DNA from: Winslowiella iniecta
GTDB lineage: Bacteria; Pseudomonadota; Gammaproteobacteria; Enterobacterales; Enterobacteriaceae
Direction of reading: 5' to 3'
Assembly (NCBI RefSeq): GCF_001267535.1
Contig: NZ_JRXE01000006.1
Span: 62,001-126,000 of the forward strand
DNA: 64,000 nucleotides
Shown here: piece after piece, positions 39,439 to 50,774 of the stretch
Position numbering within the stretch: the first letter of the stretch is position 1
Layout of the letters: each line of letters starts with the position of its first letter
The notes under the pieces: generated by a model
Database searches by the model: none
The model's input: the letters and a program-made list of their open reading frames with translations, nothing else
What the model was told of the DNA's origin: nothing
Translations under genes and position numbers: made by a program

Positions 39439-39514
39439 CGAGTGTATCACCAAACGGCAGAACCGTTTTGGGCGGTTTATTTATCGCTTATGATGAAGAA
39501 TAGTTGGAAATTGT

Positions 39515-40144
39515 ATGACAGGTAAAAAGCGTTCGGCCAGTTCCAGCCGCTGGCTGCAGGAACACTTTAGCGATAAATATGTGCTTCAGGCACAGAAAAA
39601 AGGGTTGCGCTCGCGCGCCTGGTTTAAACTTGATGAAATACAGCAGGGTGACAAGCTGTTTAAGCCGGGAATGACTGTGGTCGATCTTGGCGCGGCTCCG
39701 GGCGGCTGGTCGCAATATGTGGTAACACAGATTGGCAACAAAGGCCGTATCATCGCCTGTGACATTTTACCGATGGATCCTATCGTCGGCGTCGATTTCC
39801 TTCAGGGCGATTTTCGTGAAGAATTAGTGCTTAAAGCGCTGCTGGAGCGCGTTGGCGAGCAAAAAGTTCAGGTTGTGATGTCGGATATGGCACCCAACAT
39901 GAGCGGTACACCTGCCGTTGATATTCCCCGGTCGATGTATTTAGTTGAACTGGCGCTGGAGATGTGTCGTGATGTTCTGGCACCTGGCGGCAGTTTTTTA
40001 GTGAAAGTGTTTCAGGGAGATGGCTTTGATGAATACCTCCGGGAAATTCGCTCCCTGTTTACGAAGGTAAAAATTCGTAAGCCGGACGCTTCGCGCTCAC
40101 GTTCGCGCGAAGTGTACATTGTAGCGACAGGGCGAAAACTATAA
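39515..40144 (+). CDS. rlmE: 23S rRNA 2'-O-ribose U2552 methyltransferase RlmE
   Basis: 209 residues, full length for RlmE/FtsJ. Lys38 of the catalytic K-D-K-E set in [14 protein letters not shown] site [29 protein letters not shown] carries the catalytic Asp. It methylates U2552 in the A loop late in 50S assembly. ftsH follows after 102 bases. Confidence 0.97.
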   Translation: MTGKKRSASSSRWLQEHFSDKYVLQAQKKGLRSRAWFKLDEIQQGDKLFKPGMTVVDLGAAPGGWSQYVVTQIGNKGRIIACDILPMDPIVGVDFLQGDFREELVLKALLERVGEQKVQVVMSDMAPNMSGTPAVDIPRSMYLVELALEMCRDVLAPGGSFLVKVFQGDGFDEYLREIRSLFTKVKIRKPDASRSRSREVYIVATGRKL

Positions 40145-40246
40145 CCAAAATAATTGGAATCGTACTCACAACGGCGATTCCAGGTTTGAAGGATATATAG
40201 TACCCTACGCTGTCTGTTAACACAGTTGTAATATGAGGTTAATCCC

Positions 40247-42190
40247 TTGAGTGACATGGCGAAAAACCTGATTCTCTGGTTAGTCATCGCAGTTGTGCTG
40301 ATGTCTGTATTCCAGAGCTTTGGGCCCAGCGAGTCGAATGGCCGTAGGGTTGATTACTCAACCTTCCTGTCGGAAGTGAACCAGGATCAGGTCCGCGAGG
40401 CACGTATTAACGGGCGTGAAATCAACGTAACTAAAAAAGACAGTAATCGATACACGACCTACATCCCTGTCAACGATCCCAAGTTACTCGATAACCTGTT
40501 GACCAAAAATGTAAAAGTTGTCGGTGAACCACCAGAAGAACCAAGCCTGCTGGCTTCAATCTTCATCTCCTGGTTCCCGATGCTGTTGTTGATCGGTGTC
40601 TGGATCTTCTTTATGCGTCAGATGCAAGGCGGTGGCGGTAAGGGCGCGATGTCCTTCGGCAAGAGTAAAGCCCGCATGCTGACTGAAGATCAGATCAAAA
40701 CCACCTTTGCTGATGTTGCAGGTTGTGACGAAGCAAAAGAGGAAGTGGGCGAGCTGGTTGAATACCTGCGCGAGCCGAGCCGCTTCCAGAAACTGGGTGG
40801 TAAAATTCCGAAAGGCGTACTGATGGTGGGGCCACCGGGTACCGGTAAGACCCTGCTGGCAAAAGCGATTGCCGGTGAAGCTAAGGTGCCTTTCTTTACC
40901 ATTTCCGGTTCTGACTTTGTCGAAATGTTTGTTGGTGTGGGTGCATCACGTGTTCGTGACATGTTTGAGCAGGCGAAAAAAGCCGCACCTTGCATCATCT
41001 TTATCGATGAGATCGATGCCGTTGGTCGTCAGCGTGGCGCCGGTTTAGGCGGTGGTCATGACGAGCGTGAGCAGACCCTGAACCAGATGCTGGTTGAGAT
41101 GGATGGTTTTGAAGGCAACGAAGGTATCATCGTAATTGCCGCGACCAACCGTCCAGACGTACTGGACCCTGCATTGCTGCGTCCGGGCCGTTTCGACCGT
41201 CAGGTTGTGGTCGGTCTGCCGGATGTTCGTGGTCGTGAGCAGATTCTGAAAGTGCATATGCGTCGTGTGCCACTGGCAACCGATATTGATGCATCAGTGA
41301 TTGCACGTGGTACGCCGGGCTTCTCCGGTGCGGATCTGGCAAACCTGGTCAACGAAGCTGCCCTGTTTGCTGCGCGCGGTAATCGCCGTGTGGTGTCGAT
41401 GGTTGAGTTTGAAAAAGCCAAAGACAAAATCATGATGGGCGCAGAACGTCGCTCCATGGTGATGACCGAATCGCAGAAAGAGTCGACCGCTTATCACGAA
41501 GCTGGCCACGCGATTATTGGACGCCTGGTTCCGGAACACGATCCGGTGCACAAAGTGACCATTATTCCGCGCGGACGTGCGCTGGGTGTGACTTTCTTCC
41601 TGCCTGAAGGCGACGCGATCAGCGCCAGCCGTCAGAAACTGGAGAGTCAGCTCTCTACGCTGTACGGTGGCCGTCTGGCTGAAGAGATTATCTACGGTGT
41701 GGAGCATGTTTCTACCGGTGCATCGAACGACATTAAAGTCGCAACGAACATCGCACGTAACATGGTCACGCAGTGGGGCTTCTCTGAGAAATTAGGTCCG
41801 TTGCTGTATGCCGAAGAAGACGGTGAGGTATTCCTCGGTCGCTCGGTGGCAAAAGCCAAGCATATGTCCGATGAGACCGCGCGTATTATCGATCAGGAAG
41901 TAAAATCTCTGGTTGAGCAGAACTACCAGCGCGCCCGTCGCCTTCTGAATGAAAACATGGACATCCTTCACGCGATGAAAGACGCGCTGATGAAGTATGA
42001 AACCATTGATGCGCCGCAGATCGACGATTTGATGGCACGCCGCGAAGTGCGTCCGCCAGCAGGTTGGGAAGAAGCAAGCAGCAGCAATAATTCAGATAAC
42101 AACGGCACGCCAAAAGCACCGCGTCCGGTCGATGAACCCCGTACGCCAAACCCAGGCAATACCATGTCTGAGCAGTTAGGCGACAAATAA
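40247..42190 (+). CDS. ftsH: ATP-dependent zinc metalloprotease FtsH
   Basis: 647 residues. Two N-terminal membrane helices flank a periplasmic part; AAA domain with GPPGTGKT and second region of homology; zinc site HEAGH in [13 protein letters not shown]. It degrades LpxC, sigma-32, SecY and damaged membrane proteins; LpxC decay links it to the LPS genes at 19-22 kb. I chose the TTG start at 40247 because GAGG lies eight bases upstream; ATG 40256 (MAKNL) is the alternative. Confidence 0.98.
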   Translation: MSDMAKNLILWLVIAVVLMSVFQSFGPSESNGRRVDYSTFLSEVNQDQVREARINGREINVTKKDSNRYTTYIPVNDPKLLDNLLTKNVKVVGEPPEEPSLLASIFISWFPMLLLIGVWIFFMRQMQGGGGKGAMSFGKSKARMLTEDQIKTTFADVAGCDEAKEEVGELVEYLREPSRFQKLGGKIPKGVLMVGPPGTGKTLLAKAIAGEAKVPFFTISGSDFVEMFVGVGASRVRDMFEQAKKAAPCIIFIDEIDAVGRQRGAGLGGGHDEREQTLNQMLVEMDGFEGNEGIIVIAATNRPDVLDPALLRPGRFDRQVVVGLPDVRGREQILKVHMRRVPLATDIDASVIARGTPGFSGADLANLVNEAALFAARGNRRVVSMVEFEKAKDKIMMGAERRSMVMTESQKESTAYHEAGHAIIGRLVPEHDPVHKVTIIPRGRALGVTFFLPEGDAISASRQKLESQLSTLYGGRLAEEIIYGVEHVSTGASNDIKVATNIARNMVTQWGFSEKLGPLLYAEEDGEVFLGRSVAKAKHMSDETARIIDQEVKSLVEQNYQRARRLLNENMDILHAMKDALMKYETIDAPQIDDLMARREVRPPAGWEEASSSNNSDNNGTPKAPRPVDEPRTPNPGNTMSEQLGDK

Positions 42191-42220
42191 TTCGGTTTCA
42201 ACGAATCGACTGACACCTCT

Positions 42221-42248
42221 AAAACCCCGGCTCTGACCGGGGTTTTTT
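42221..42248 (+). terminator. Terminator of rlmE-ftsH
   Basis: AAAACCCCGG/CCGGGGTTTT stem with a CTCTGA loop and a T-run, 30 bases past the ftsH stop. Confidence 0.92.
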
Positions 42249-42305
42249 ATTGCTGAACCTTTTTAACGTAAAATGCAGGCCCTCATTGCTTAAGGAAAAA
42301 TCAAA

Positions 42306-43139
42306 ATGAAGTTACACGCCAGAAACTCGGTTTTGGATCTCGCATATCCCCAGGTCATGGGCATTTTGAACGTCACGCCAGACTCCTTTTCCGATGGCGG
42401 TAAGCATAATTCGCTGATTCACGCGCTGACCCACGCCAACGATATGATCAATGCCGGGGCCACGATTATTGATGTCGGCGGCGAATCGACCCGTCCCGGT
42501 GCCGCAGAAGTCAGCGTTGAAGAAGAGCTGGAACGCGTGATTCCAGTGGTTGAGGCGCTGGCGCAGCGTTTTGAAGTATGGATCTCGGTTGATACCTCGA
42601 AGCCTGAAGTGATCCGTGAGTCGGCGCGAGTGGGTGCTCACATTATTAACGATATTCGATCCTTGCAGGAACCGGGCGCGCTGGAAGCCGCAGCGGAAAC
42701 CGGATTACCGGTCTGCCTGATGCATATGCAAGGTGACCCGCAGTCGATGCAGCAATCGCCGCACTATCAGAATGTGCTGGCAGATGTTGATGCCTTTTTT
42801 GTGCAGCATATCGCGCGCTGCGAAGCGGCTGGCATCAAAAAAGAGCAATTGATTCTCGACCCAGGCTTTGGTTTCGGTAAGAATCTCTCTCACAATTATC
42901 AACTGCTGGCGCATCTGGCCGATCTGCACCATTTTGGTTTGCCACTATTAGTCGGCATGTCCCGTAAATCGATGATAGGACAGCTGCTTAATGTCGGACC
43001 AACGCAACGGTTGACCGGCAGTATTGCCTGCGCGGTGATTGCCGCCATGCAGGGCGCACATATTGTGCGAGTACATGACGTTAAAGAAACCGTCGAGGCG
43101 ATGCGAGTCGTCGAAGCGACACGATCAGCGAAGGAATAG
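42306..43139 (+). CDS. folP: Dihydropteroate synthase FolP
   Basis: 277 residues, TIM-barrel. Motifs [24 protein letters not shown] and [10 protein letters not shown] are all present. It condenses p-aminobenzoate with dihydropterin pyrophosphate; target of sulfonamides. glmM follows seven bases later. Confidence 0.98.
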   Translation: MKLHARNSVLDLAYPQVMGILNVTPDSFSDGGKHNSLIHALTHANDMINAGATIIDVGGESTRPGAAEVSVEEELERVIPVVEALAQRFEVWISVDTSKPEVIRESARVGAHIINDIRSLQEPGALEAAAETGLPVCLMHMQGDPQSMQQSPHYQNVLADVDAFFVQHIARCEAAGIKKEQLILDPGFGFGKNLSHNYQLLAHLADLHHFGLPLLVGMSRKSMIGQLLNVGPTQRLTGSIACAVIAAMQGAHIVRVHDVKETVEAMRVVEATRSAKE

Positions 43140-43146
43140 TAACGCT

Positions 43147-44481
43147 ATGAGTAATCGTAAGTATTTTGGTACCGATGGCATCCGCGGCAAAGTGGGTGAG
43201 ACTCCAATTACCCCTGATTTCGTGCTGAAACTGGGCTGGGCGGCTGGCAAGGTGCTGGCAAGCCATGGCTCTAAAAAAATCATCATCGGTAAAGATACTC
43301 GTATCTCTGGTTATATGCTGGAGTCGGCGCTGGAAGCCGGACTGGCGGCAGCGGGGCTGTCAGCAGCCTTTACCGGGCCGATGCCAACCCCGGCAGTGGC
43401 TTATCTGACGCGTACCTTCCGCGCAGAAGCTGGCATTGTGATCTCTGCTTCACACAATCCCTTCGACGATAACGGCATTAAATTCTTCTCGATTGATGGC
43501 ACCAAGCTGCCCGATGAAGTGGAAGAGGCGATTGAAGCCGAGATGGAAAAGCCAATCACCTGCGTCGATTCAGCCGAACTTGGCCGTGCCAGCCGCATCG
43601 TTGATGCTGCCGGTCGCTATATCGAATTCTGCAAAGGCACTTTCCCGAGCGAGCTGAGCCTGAGCGGACTGAAAATTGTGGTGGACTGTGCTAATGGTGC
43701 GACCTACCACATTGCGCCGAACGTACTGCGTGAGCTGGGCGCAACGGTGATTGCCATCGGCTGTCAGCCGGACGGTATGAATATCAACAAAGAGTGCGGT
43801 GCGACGGATTTGCGCATGTTGCAGGAACGCGTACTGGCAGAGAAGGCGGATATCGGCCTGGCGTACGATGGCGACGGCGACCGTATCATGATGGTTGACC
43901 ATCTTGGTGCCAAAGTTGATGGCGACCAGATTCTGTATATTATTGCGCGCGAAGGTCTGCGTCAGGGGCAGCTGAAGGGCGGCGTAGTCGGTACGCTGAT
44001 GAGCAATATGGGTCTGGAGCTGGCGCTGAAGCAGCTCGGTATTCCGTTTGTCCGGGCGAAAGTGGGTGACCGCTATGTGCTGGAGAAATTGCAGGAGAAA
44101 GGCTGGCGTATTGGTGCTGAAAACTCTGGCCACGTGATCCTGCTGGATAAAACCACCACTGGTGACGGCATTGTGGCAGGTTTGCAAGTACTTACCGCCA
44201 TGGTGCGCAACCATATGACATTGCACGACCTGTGCAGCGGCATGAAGTTACTGCCGCAGATCCTGGTGAATGTGCGCTTTAGCGGCGCGACCGATCCGCT
44301 GGAAGATGCGACGGTAAAAGCGGTGACGGCGGAAGTCGAGAAAGAGTTGCAGGGTCGTGGACGTGTGCTGCTGCGTAAATCCGGTACTGAGCCATTGATT
44401 CGCGTCATGGTCGAAGGCGAAGATGAAACCCAGGTCACCACGCTGGCACATCGTATTGCCGATGCAGTGAAAGCGGTCTGA
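43147..44481 (+). CDS. glmM: Phosphoglucosamine mutase GlmM
   Basis: 444 residues. Active-site Ser102 in [13 protein letters not shown], metal site YDGDGDRI, sugar loop GAENSGHV and phosphate loop [12 protein letters not shown]. It turns glucosamine-6-phosphate into glucosamine-1-phosphate for peptidoglycan and LPS, the pathway regulated by RapZ. ATG 43147 gives the conserved start [14 protein letters not shown]; an in-frame start within folP is rejected. Confidence 0.98.
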   Translation: MSNRKYFGTDGIRGKVGETPITPDFVLKLGWAAGKVLASHGSKKIIIGKDTRISGYMLESALEAGLAAAGLSAAFTGPMPTPAVAYLTRTFRAEAGIVISASHNPFDDNGIKFFSIDGTKLPDEVEEAIEAEMEKPITCVDSAELGRASRIVDAAGRYIEFCKGTFPSELSLSGLKIVVDCANGATYHIAPNVLRELGATVIAIGCQPDGMNINKECGATDLRMLQERVLAEKADIGLAYDGDGDRIMMVDHLGAKVDGDQILYIIAREGLRQGQLKGGVVGTLMSNMGLELALKQLGIPFVRAKVGDRYVLEKLQEKGWRIGAENSGHVILLDKTTTGDGIVAGLQVLTAMVRNHMTLHDLCSGMKLLPQILVNVRFSGATDPLEDATVKAVTAEVEKELQGRGRVLLRKSGTEPLIRVMVEGEDETQVTTLAHRIADAVKAV

Positions 44482-44485
44482 TCCT

Positions 44486-44568
44486 GTAGGGGGCGGGGTT
44501 CTCGCCGCCTGTGCCGAGGATTTGCACTCAGCCCGCCATCAGGACGGGAGCCGAAAACGGCTCCCCTA
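44486..44568. repeat. Dispersed composite palindromic repeat, copy B
   Basis: It starts with GTAGGGGGCGGGGTTCTCGC and ends with the palindrome GGGAGCCG-AAAA-CGGCTCCC (44546-44565). Positions 44535-44567 are identical, as reverse complement, to 62846-62878 over 33 bases. Its outer GTAGGGG end resembles the palindrome at 15009-15042. A non-coding mobile or REP-like element in the glmM-secG spacer is likely. Confidence 0.82.
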
Positions 44569-44691
44569 TAAGTTCCTGGATTGCATGAGCCGAAAACGTG
44601 TTCGACTCGCCGGATAACTGCGCGTTTTTTCTGCTGAAATTGTAAATCTGGCGTTTTTTTCCGCAATCAGCTGAAGGCAATGAAATTGCAC

Positions 44692-44720
44692 TTGCGCGGA
44701 CAGGGACCTTTGGTTAGTAT
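44692..44720 (+). promoter_or_regulatory. Putative sigma-70 promoter of secG-leuU
   Basis: TTGCGC (44692-44697), 17-base spacer, TAGTAT (44715-44720), about 93 bases upstream of secG. The remainder of the 331-base glmM-secG gap holds repeat copy B and nothing else I can name. Confidence 0.5.
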
Positions 44721-44812
44721 TCACACCCGCTTCTGGTGGGTGTGACGACAACATCCATTTGACTGGTTTGAAGCTATTTATGTGCGGTTACCGCGCAAGG
44801 AACAGGTTGATT

Positions 44813-45145
44813 ATGTACGAAGCTCTTCTGGTAATTTTCCTTATTGTGGCACTGGGCCTGGTGGGTCTGATCATGCTGCAACAAGGTAAAGGCGCTGATA
44901 TGGGAGCCTCCTTCGGTGCAGGCGCTTCCGGTACTCTGTTTGGTTCAAGCGGTTCAGGTAATTTCATGACCCGTATGACCGCAGTGCTGGCGACCCTGTT
45001 CTTCATTATCAGCCTGGTTCTGGGTAACCTGAACAGCAATAAAACCACGAAAGGTAGCGAGTGGGATAATCTCACGCAGCCAGCACAGTCTGAACAGACT
45101 GCGCCAGCGAAACCGGCAACGCCGAGCAGCGATATCCCGCAGTAA
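44813..45145 (+). CDS. secG: Protein translocase subunit SecG
   Basis: 110 residues: two membrane helices (about 2-22 and 54-74) around a glycine-rich loop, then a Pro/Ala/Thr tail. Accessory subunit of SecYEG. MYEALLVIFLIVA is the conserved start; the in-frame ATG at 44759 is rejected. Confidence 0.97.
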   Translation: MYEALLVIFLIVALGLVGLIMLQQGKGADMGASFGAGASGTLFGSSGSGNFMTRMTAVLATLFFIISLVLGNLNSNKTTKGSEWDNLTQPAQSEQTAPAKPATPSSDIPQ

Positions 45146-45202
45146 GCAGTAAAAAGTTACAATTTCGATGCGACAGAAATAAAAAAGTCGCCGTCTTAAA
45201 GT

Positions 45203-45289
45203 GCCGAGGTGGTGGAATTGGTAGACACGCTACCTTGAGGTGGTAGTGCCCGATTGGGCTTACGGGTTCAAGTCCCGTCCTCGGTACCA
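45203..45289 (+). tRNA. leuU: tRNA-Leu (anticodon GAG)
   Basis: 87 bases including an encoded CCA. Acceptor GCCGAGG pairs with CCTCGGT end; anticodon loop CTTGAGGT; long class II variable arm GCCCGATTGGGC; TPsiC arm GGGTTCAAGTCCC. Follows secG as in E. coli. Confidence 0.98.
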
Positions 45290-45303
45290 AATCTCAGAAT
45301 TGC

Positions 45304-45332
45304 TTGCATTTAGTGCAAGATCGGCGTAATAT
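45304..45332 (+). promoter_or_regulatory. Promoter of tRNA-fMet and the rimP-nusA-infB operon
   Basis: -35 TTGCAT (45304-45309), exact 17-base spacer, -10 TAATAT (45327-45332), then the GC-rich discriminator TCGCCACG typical of stable-RNA promoters under stringent control. Confidence 0.75.
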
Positions 45333-45348
45333 TCGCCACGTTTTCGGA

Positions 45349-45425
<77 letters not shown>

Positions 45426-45559
45426 CTTTCCCTTAGAGTTCTTTTTCAAATATACTGTATGCATCTTACGGCGCATTTTCAGCGAATTTTGAAAAAAATT
45501 CTTTTGGCTTGTGGGCCGAGCCGCAATCATTGCGGCATACAGGGTCCAGTCGCATTAAG

Positions 45560-45581
45560 CCCCGAATTTTCGGGGTTTTTT
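45560..45581 (+). terminator. First terminator between metY and rimP
   Basis: Stem CCCCGAA/TTCGGGG with TT loop and six T. Together with the next hairpin it makes the tandem terminators known downstream of metY, through which only part of transcription continues to rimP-nusA. Confidence 0.9.
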
Positions 45582-45603
45582 GTTATCAGGCTATCAAAAC
45601 ACT

Positions 45604-45624
45604 GGGCTATTAAGCCCTTTTTTT
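45604..45624 (+). terminator. Second terminator between metY and rimP
   Basis: Stem GGGCT/AGCCC with ATTA loop and seven T, 17 bases before the rimP start. Confidence 0.88.
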
Positions 45625-45641
45625 ATGTCTTGGGGGTGGCT

Positions 45642-46094
45642 TTGTCCACATTAGAGCAAAAATTAACAGAGCTGATTTCGGCACCAGTAGAAGCGCTTGG
45701 CTACGAACTGGTCGGTATTGAGTTCGTTCGTGGTCGCACATCCACGCTGCGCATCTATATTGATAGCGAAGACGGTATCAACGTTGACGATTGTGCTGAT
45801 GTCAGCCATCAGGTGAGTGCGGTAATGGATGTTGAAGATCCCATCACTGTCGCCTACAACCTTGAAGTCTCGTCACCGGGCCTTGAGCGCCCCCTGTTTA
45901 CTGCAGCACACTACACGCAATTCATTGGCGAACAAGTTAGCCTGGTTTTGCGTATGGCCGTACAAAACCGCCGCAAATGGCAGGGCATCATTAAATCTGT
46001 TGAAGGTGAAATGATCACTGTTACCGTTGAGGGTAGCGATGAAGTGTTCGCGCTGAGTAATATCCAGAAAGCGAACCTGGTCCCCCACTTTTAA
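45642..46094 (+). CDS. rimP: Ribosome maturation factor RimP
   Basis: 150 residues, needed for 30S subunit maturation. Starts at TTG 45642, which gives the E. coli-like [32 protein letters not shown] lies just upstream. The longer ATG frame from 45459 would run through the terminators and is rejected. First gene of rimP-nusA-infB-rbfA-truB-rpsO-pnp. Confidence 0.95.
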   Translation: MSTLEQKLTELISAPVEALGYELVGIEFVRGRTSTLRIYIDSEDGINVDDCADVSHQVSAVMDVEDPITVAYNLEVSSPGLERPLFTAAHYTQFIGEQVSLVLRMAVQNRRKWQGIIKSVEGEMITVTVEGSDEVFALSNIQKANLVPHF

Positions 46095-46118
46095 ACGTCC
46101 GGATTGAGGCTAACCAGG

Positions 46119-47606
46119 ATGAACAAAGAAATCTTAGCTGTTGTAGAGGCCGTTTCTAACGAAAAAGCCCTCCCGCGTGAGAAAATTTTCGAAGCGCTGG
46201 AGAGCGCGCTGGCCACTGCAACCAAGAAAAAATACGAACAAGAGATCGATGTTCGCGTTAGCATCGATCGGAAAAGCGGCGATTTTGATACTTTCCGTCG
46301 CTGGGTGATTGTGGACGAAGTGACACAACCGACCCGTGAAATTACGCTGGAAGCCGCGCGCTACGAAGATGAAGCGTTTAATCTCGGCGAATTTGTTGAA
46401 GATCAGATTGAATCTGTCACCTTTGACCGCATTACTACTCAGACGGCGAAACAAGTTATCGTACAGAAAGTACGTGAAGCTGAGCGCGCGATGGTGGTGG
46501 ATGCGTTCCGTCAGCACGAAGGTGAGATCATCACTGGTGTGGTGAAGAAAGTGAACCGCGACAACATTACCCTCGATCTGGGTAGCAATGCTGAAGCGGT
46601 CATTATCCGTGAAGATATGTTGCCACGTGAAAACTTCCGTCCGGGTGACCGCATTCGCGGCGTACTGTACGCTGTACGTCCGGAAGCTCGCGGTGCTCAG
46701 CTGTTTGTCAGCCGCTCTAAACCAGAGATGCTGATTGAGCTGTTCCGCATTGAAGTGCCGGAAATCGGTGAAGAAGTTATTGAAATCAAAGCGGCCGCCC
46801 GCGATCCAGGCTCTCGTGCCAAGATTGCAGTGAAGACCAACGACAAGCGTATCGACCCGGTTGGTGCTTGCGTCGGTATGCGCGGTGCGCGTGTTCAGGC
46901 GGTATCCAGCGAATTAGGCGGTGAACGTATTGATATCGTGCTGTGGGACGACAACCCGGCACAGTTTGTTATCAATGCTATGGCCCCTGCTGATGTCGCG
47001 TCTATCGTGGTGGATGAAGATAATCACACCATGGATATCGCTGTTGAAGCCGGAAATCTGGCTCAGGCGATCGGCCGTAACGGCCAAAACGTGCGTCTGG
47101 CTTCTCAGCTGAGTGGCTGGGAGCTGAACGTGATGACGGTCGACGACCTGCAAGCCAAGCACCAGGCTGAAGCACATGCAGCTATCGACGTCTTTACCAA
47201 ATATCTCGACATCGACGAAGATTTCGCCACCGTTCTGGTTGAAGAAGGCTTCTCCTCTCTGGAAGAGCTGGCTTATGTACCAATCAATGAACTGCTGGAA
47301 ATCGACGGCCTTGATGAAGATACGGTAGAAGCGCTGCGCGACCGTGCGAAAAATGCGTTGACCACCCTGGCACTGGCAAAAGAAGAGAGCCTTGGCGATA
47401 GCAAACCTGCAGATGACTTACTGAATCTGGAAGGTCTGGATCGTGCACTGGCGTTCAAACTGGCGGCGAAAGGTGTATGCACGCTGGAAGATCTTGCTGA
47501 GCAGGGTGTTGACGATCTGTCAGATATTGAAGGCCTCAGCGATGAGCGGGCCGGTGAGCTGATTATGGCTGCGCGCAATATCTGTTGGTTCGGTGACGAC
47601 GCGTAA
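46119..47606 (+). CDS. nusA: Transcription termination/antitermination factor NusA
   Basis: 495 residues (E. coli 495). N-terminal RNA-polymerase-binding domain, S1 (about 135-200), two KH domains ([27 protein letters not shown]) and two acidic C-terminal repeats (about 365-425, 440-490) that bind alpha-CTD and lambda N. Pausing, termination and antitermination factor. ATG 46119 with AGG upstream; a start five codons earlier is unconserved. Confidence 0.98.
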   Translation: MNKEILAVVEAVSNEKALPREKIFEALESALATATKKKYEQEIDVRVSIDRKSGDFDTFRRWVIVDEVTQPTREITLEAARYEDEAFNLGEFVEDQIESVTFDRITTQTAKQVIVQKVREAERAMVVDAFRQHEGEIITGVVKKVNRDNITLDLGSNAEAVIIREDMLPRENFRPGDRIRGVLYAVRPEARGAQLFVSRSKPEMLIELFRIEVPEIGEEVIEIKAAARDPGSRAKIAVKTNDKRIDPVGACVGMRGARVQAVSSELGGERIDIVLWDDNPAQFVINAMAPADVASIVVDEDNHTMDIAVEAGNLAQAIGRNGQNVRLASQLSGWELNVMTVDDLQAKHQAEAHAAIDVFTKYLDIDEDFATVLVEEGFSSLEELAYVPINELLEIDGLDEDTVEALRDRAKNALTTLALAKEESLGDSKPADDLLNLEGLDRALAFKLAAKGVCTLEDLAEQGVDDLSDIEGLSDERAGELIMAARNICWFGDDA

Positions 47607-47623
47607 TAACAGGAAGGAACAGC

Positions 47624-50296
47624 ATGACAGATGTAACCGTAAAATCGCTGGCCGCAGAGATAGAGACCTCGGTAGAACGCCTGGTACAGCAATTTGCTGA
47701 TGCAGGGATCCGTAAGTCTGAAACTGACTCTGTGACCCAGCAGGAAAAAGAAACCTTACTGACGCACCTGAATCGTGAGCACGGCAGCGTGTCAAGTAAG
47801 CTGACCTTGCAGCGCAAAACGCGCAGCACCCTGAATATTCCTGGCACCGGGGGTAAAAGTAAATCGGTGCAAATCGAAGTCCGCAAAAAGCGCACCTATG
47901 TGAAGGGCGAAACTGACGCTGAACAAGCGGAAGCAGAAGCGCAGGCACAGCGTGAAGCGGAAGAACAGGCTCGTGAGGCTGAAGAAAAAGCTAAACGTGA
48001 AGCAGCAGACAAAGCCAAACGTGAAGCCGAAGAGCAAGCCAAACGTGAAGCCGCCGACAAAGCAAGGCGCGAAGCAGCGGAAAAAGATAAAGTGAGCAAT
48101 CAACCAACCGACGAAAAGACCCGGGCCAATCAATCAGATAAAGCCCGTCGCGAAGCCGAAGCCGCAGAGCTGAAGCGTAAAGCTGAAGAAGAAGCGCGCC
48201 GCAAGATTGAAGAAGACGCTAAGCGCGTAGCCGAAGAGGCCCGTAAAATGGCTGAAGAAAAAGGTGAAAGCTGGACCGTCGCGTCCGAAGAGCCGGAAGA
48301 TACCTCGGATTACCACGTCACCACATCCACTCATGCCCGTCAGGCTGAAGATGAAAACGACCGTAAGGTTGAAGGTGAGCGTCGTAGCCGTCCGGTTAAA
48401 GCCGTGCGTCAGAAGAAAGGCAACAAGCATTCTGAATCAAAAGCAGACCGCGAAGAAGCGCGCGCTCAGGTTCGTGGTGGTAAAGGCAAACGTAAGCCTA
48501 GCTCACTGCAGCAGGGCTTTAACAAGCCTGCGCAGGCGGTAAACCGTGATGTGGTTATCGGCGAAACCGTGACCGTTGCCGAACTGGCCAATAAAATGGC
48601 AGTGAAAGGCTCCCTCGTCATCAAAGCGATGATGAAAATGGGCGCTATGGCGACTATCAACCAGGTTATCGACCAGGAAACCGCTCAGATGGTCGCGGAA
48701 GAGATGGGTCACAAAGTGACGCTGCGCCGCGAAAATGAGCTGGAAGAGGCGGTAATGGGTGACCGTGATACTGATGCTGCGCTGGAATCCCGCGCACCAG
48801 TGGTCACCATTATGGGGCACGTTGACCATGGTAAAACTTCCCTGCTGGACTATATCCGTTCCACCAAAATCGCCTCTGGCGAAGCGGGCGGCATTACTCA
48901 GCATATCGGTGCTTACCACGTTGAAACCGACAACGGTATGGTTACTTTCCTTGATACCCCAGGTCACGCCGCGTTTACCGCAATGCGTGCCCGTGGTGCT
49001 CAGGCAACGGATATCGTTATCCTGGTTGTCGCAGCGGATGACGGCGTGATGCCTCAGACCATCGAAGCTATTCAGCATGCGAAAGCAGCGAAAGTGCCGG
49101 TTGTGGTTGCGGTCAACAAAGTTGATAAGCCAGAATCCGATCCGGATCGTGTTAAAAACGAACTGACTCAATACGGTATCATTCCGGAAGAGTGGGGCGG
49201 CGAAAACATGTTTGTTAACGTCTCCGCTAAAGCCGGTACCGGTATTGATGACCTGCTGAACGCTATCCTGCTGCAAGCTGAAGTTCTTGAACTGAAAGCG
49301 GTGCGTCAGGGTATGGCAAGCGGTGTCGTAATCGAATCCTTCCTGGATAAAGGTCGTGGTCCGGTTGCAACCGTGCTGGTGCGTGAAGGTACCCTGAACA
49401 AAGGCGATATCGTACTGTGTGGCTTTGAATATGGCCGTGTCCGTGCGATGCGTGACGAGTTAGGTCGCGAAGTGACCGAAGCCGGCCCGTCAATTCCGGT
49501 TGAGATCCTGGGTCTGTCAGGTGTTCCGGCAGCAGGTGATGAAGCGACCGTAGTACGTGACGAGAAGAAAGCACGTGAAGTTGCGCTGTATCGTCAGGGC
49601 AAATTCCGCGAAGTGAAACTGGCTCGCCAGCAGAAATCTAAGCTGGAAAACATGTTTGCCAACATGACCGAAGGCGAAGTGTCCGAGCTGAACATCGTGC
49701 TGAAAGCCGACGTACAGGGTTCTGTCGAAGCGATTGCCGATTCACTGCTGAAACTCTCCACCGACGAAGTGAAGGTGAAGATTGTTGGCTCCGGCGTAGG
49801 TGGTATCACCGAAACCGACGCGACCCTGGCAGCAGCGTCCAACGCGATTCTGGTTGGCTTCAACGTCCGTGCTGATGCCTCTGCGCGCCGCGTGATTGAT
49901 TCTGAAAGTCTGGATCTGCGTTACTACTCCGTGATCTATAATCTGATCGACGAAGTGAAACAGGCGATGAGCGGTATGCTGGCGCCTGAGTACAAACAGC
50001 AGATCATCGGTCTGGCTGAAGTACGTGACGTATTCAAATCACCGAAATTTGGTGCTATCGCCGGTTGTATGGTCACCGAAGGTAACATCAAGCGTCACAA
50101 CCCGATCCGTGTTCTGCGTGACAACGTGGTTATCTACGAAGGCGAGCTGGAATCTCTGCGCCGCTTCAAAGATGACGTTAACGAAGTTCGTAACGGCATG
50201 GAATGTGGTATCGGCGTGAAGAACTACAACGATGTGCGCACTGGCGATATGATCGAAGTCTTCGAAATTATCGAGATTAAACGCACCATCGATTAA
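47624..50296 (+). CDS. infB: Translation initiation factor IF-2
   Basis: 890 residues. N-terminal IF2N module, then a long Ala/Glu/Lys/Arg-rich helix with imperfect repeats ([19 protein letters not shown] about 47925-48260), a second IF2N, and the G domain with GHVDHGKT (about 398), DTPGHAAF and NKVDKPE, followed by beta-barrel domains. It brings initiator tRNA to the 30S subunit. E. coli uses internal starts to make shorter forms; I could not decide that here. Confidence 0.98.
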   Translation: MTDVTVKSLAAEIETSVERLVQQFADAGIRKSETDSVTQQEKETLLTHLNREHGSVSSKLTLQRKTRSTLNIPGTGGKSKSVQIEVRKKRTYVKGETDAEQAEAEAQAQREAEEQAREAEEKAKREAADKAKREAEEQAKREAADKARREAAEKDKVSNQPTDEKTRANQSDKARREAEAAELKRKAEEEARRKIEEDAKRVAEEARKMAEEKGESWTVASEEPEDTSDYHVTTSTHARQAEDENDRKVEGERRSRPVKAVRQKKGNKHSESKADREEARAQVRGGKGKRKPSSLQQGFNKPAQAVNRDVVIGETVTVAELANKMAVKGSLVIKAMMKMGAMATINQVIDQETAQMVAEEMGHKVTLRRENELEEAVMGDRDTDAALESRAPVVTIMGHVDHGKTSLLDYIRSTKIASGEAGGITQHIGAYHVETDNGMVTFLDTPGHAAFTAMRARGAQATDIVILVVAADDGVMPQTIEAIQHAKAAKVPVVVAVNKVDKPESDPDRVKNELTQYGIIPEEWGGENMFVNVSAKAGTGIDDLLNAILLQAEVLELKAVRQGMASGVVIESFLDKGRGPVATVLVREGTLNKGDIVLCGFEYGRVRAMRDELGREVTEAGPSIPVEILGLSGVPAAGDEATVVRDEKKAREVALYRQGKFREVKLARQQKSKLENMFANMTEGEVSELNIVLKADVQGSVEAIADSLLKLSTDEVKVKIVGSGVGGITETDATLAAASNAILVGFNVRADASARRVIDSESLDLRYYSVIYNLIDEVKQAMSGMLAPEYKQQIIGLAEVRDVFKSPKFGAIAGCMVTEGNIKRHNPIRVLRDNVVIYEGELESLRRFKDDVNEVRNGMECGIGVKNYNDVRTGDMIEVFEIIEIKRTID

Positions 50297-50372
50297 TGGT
50301 CACGCACGACGAGACTATTTTTTGGGAGGCCGCGTGCCTCCCTTATTATTTGGATTATTTGGAGTATTGATT

Positions 50373-50774
50373 ATGCCAAAAGAATTCGGTCGTCCTCAGC
50401 GTGTCTCCCAGGAGCTGCAAAAAGAGATCGCGATGATTTTACAGCGTGAGATCAAAGATCCGCGTCTGGGCATGATGGTTACCGTGTCGGGCGTCGAGCT
50501 TTCTCGCGACCTGGCCTATGCCAAAGTGTTTGTCACCTTCCTGAATGACAAAGATGAAGAGGCGATTAAAGGCGGCCTGCGTGCGCTGGGTGATGCCGCT
50601 GGCTACATCCGTACCCTGCTGGGCAAAGCGATGCGTCTGCGTATCGTGCCTGAGCTAACCTTCTTCTACGATAACTCGCTGGTAGAAGGGATGCGCATGT
50701 CTAACCTTGTCACTAACGTAGTGAAAAACGACGAACAGCGTCGTTCTTCTGCGGAAGAAGACAAGGAGGATTAA
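50373..50774 (+). CDS. rbfA: 30S ribosome-binding factor RbfA
   Basis: 133 residues, KH-like fold with [20 protein letters not shown] at the start. It matures the 5' end of 16S rRNA and matters in the cold. The stop overlaps the truB start (TAATG). An upstream in-frame ATG at 50322 adds a hydrophobic non-conserved stretch and is rejected; GGAG precedes the chosen start. Confidence 0.97.
   Translation: MPKEFGRPQRVSQELQKEIAMILQREIKDPRLGMMVTVSGVELSRDLAYAKVFVTFLNDKDEEAIKGGLRALGDAAGYIRTLLGKAMRLRIVPELTFFYDNSLVEGMRMSNLVTNVVKNDEQRRSSAEEDKED

Noticed and set aside
47925-48260. Tandem repeats as a possible CRISPR or minisatellite
   Set aside because: They encode the imperfect Ala/Glu/Lys/Arg heptad-like repeats of the IF-2 N-terminal region; no equal-length spacers.
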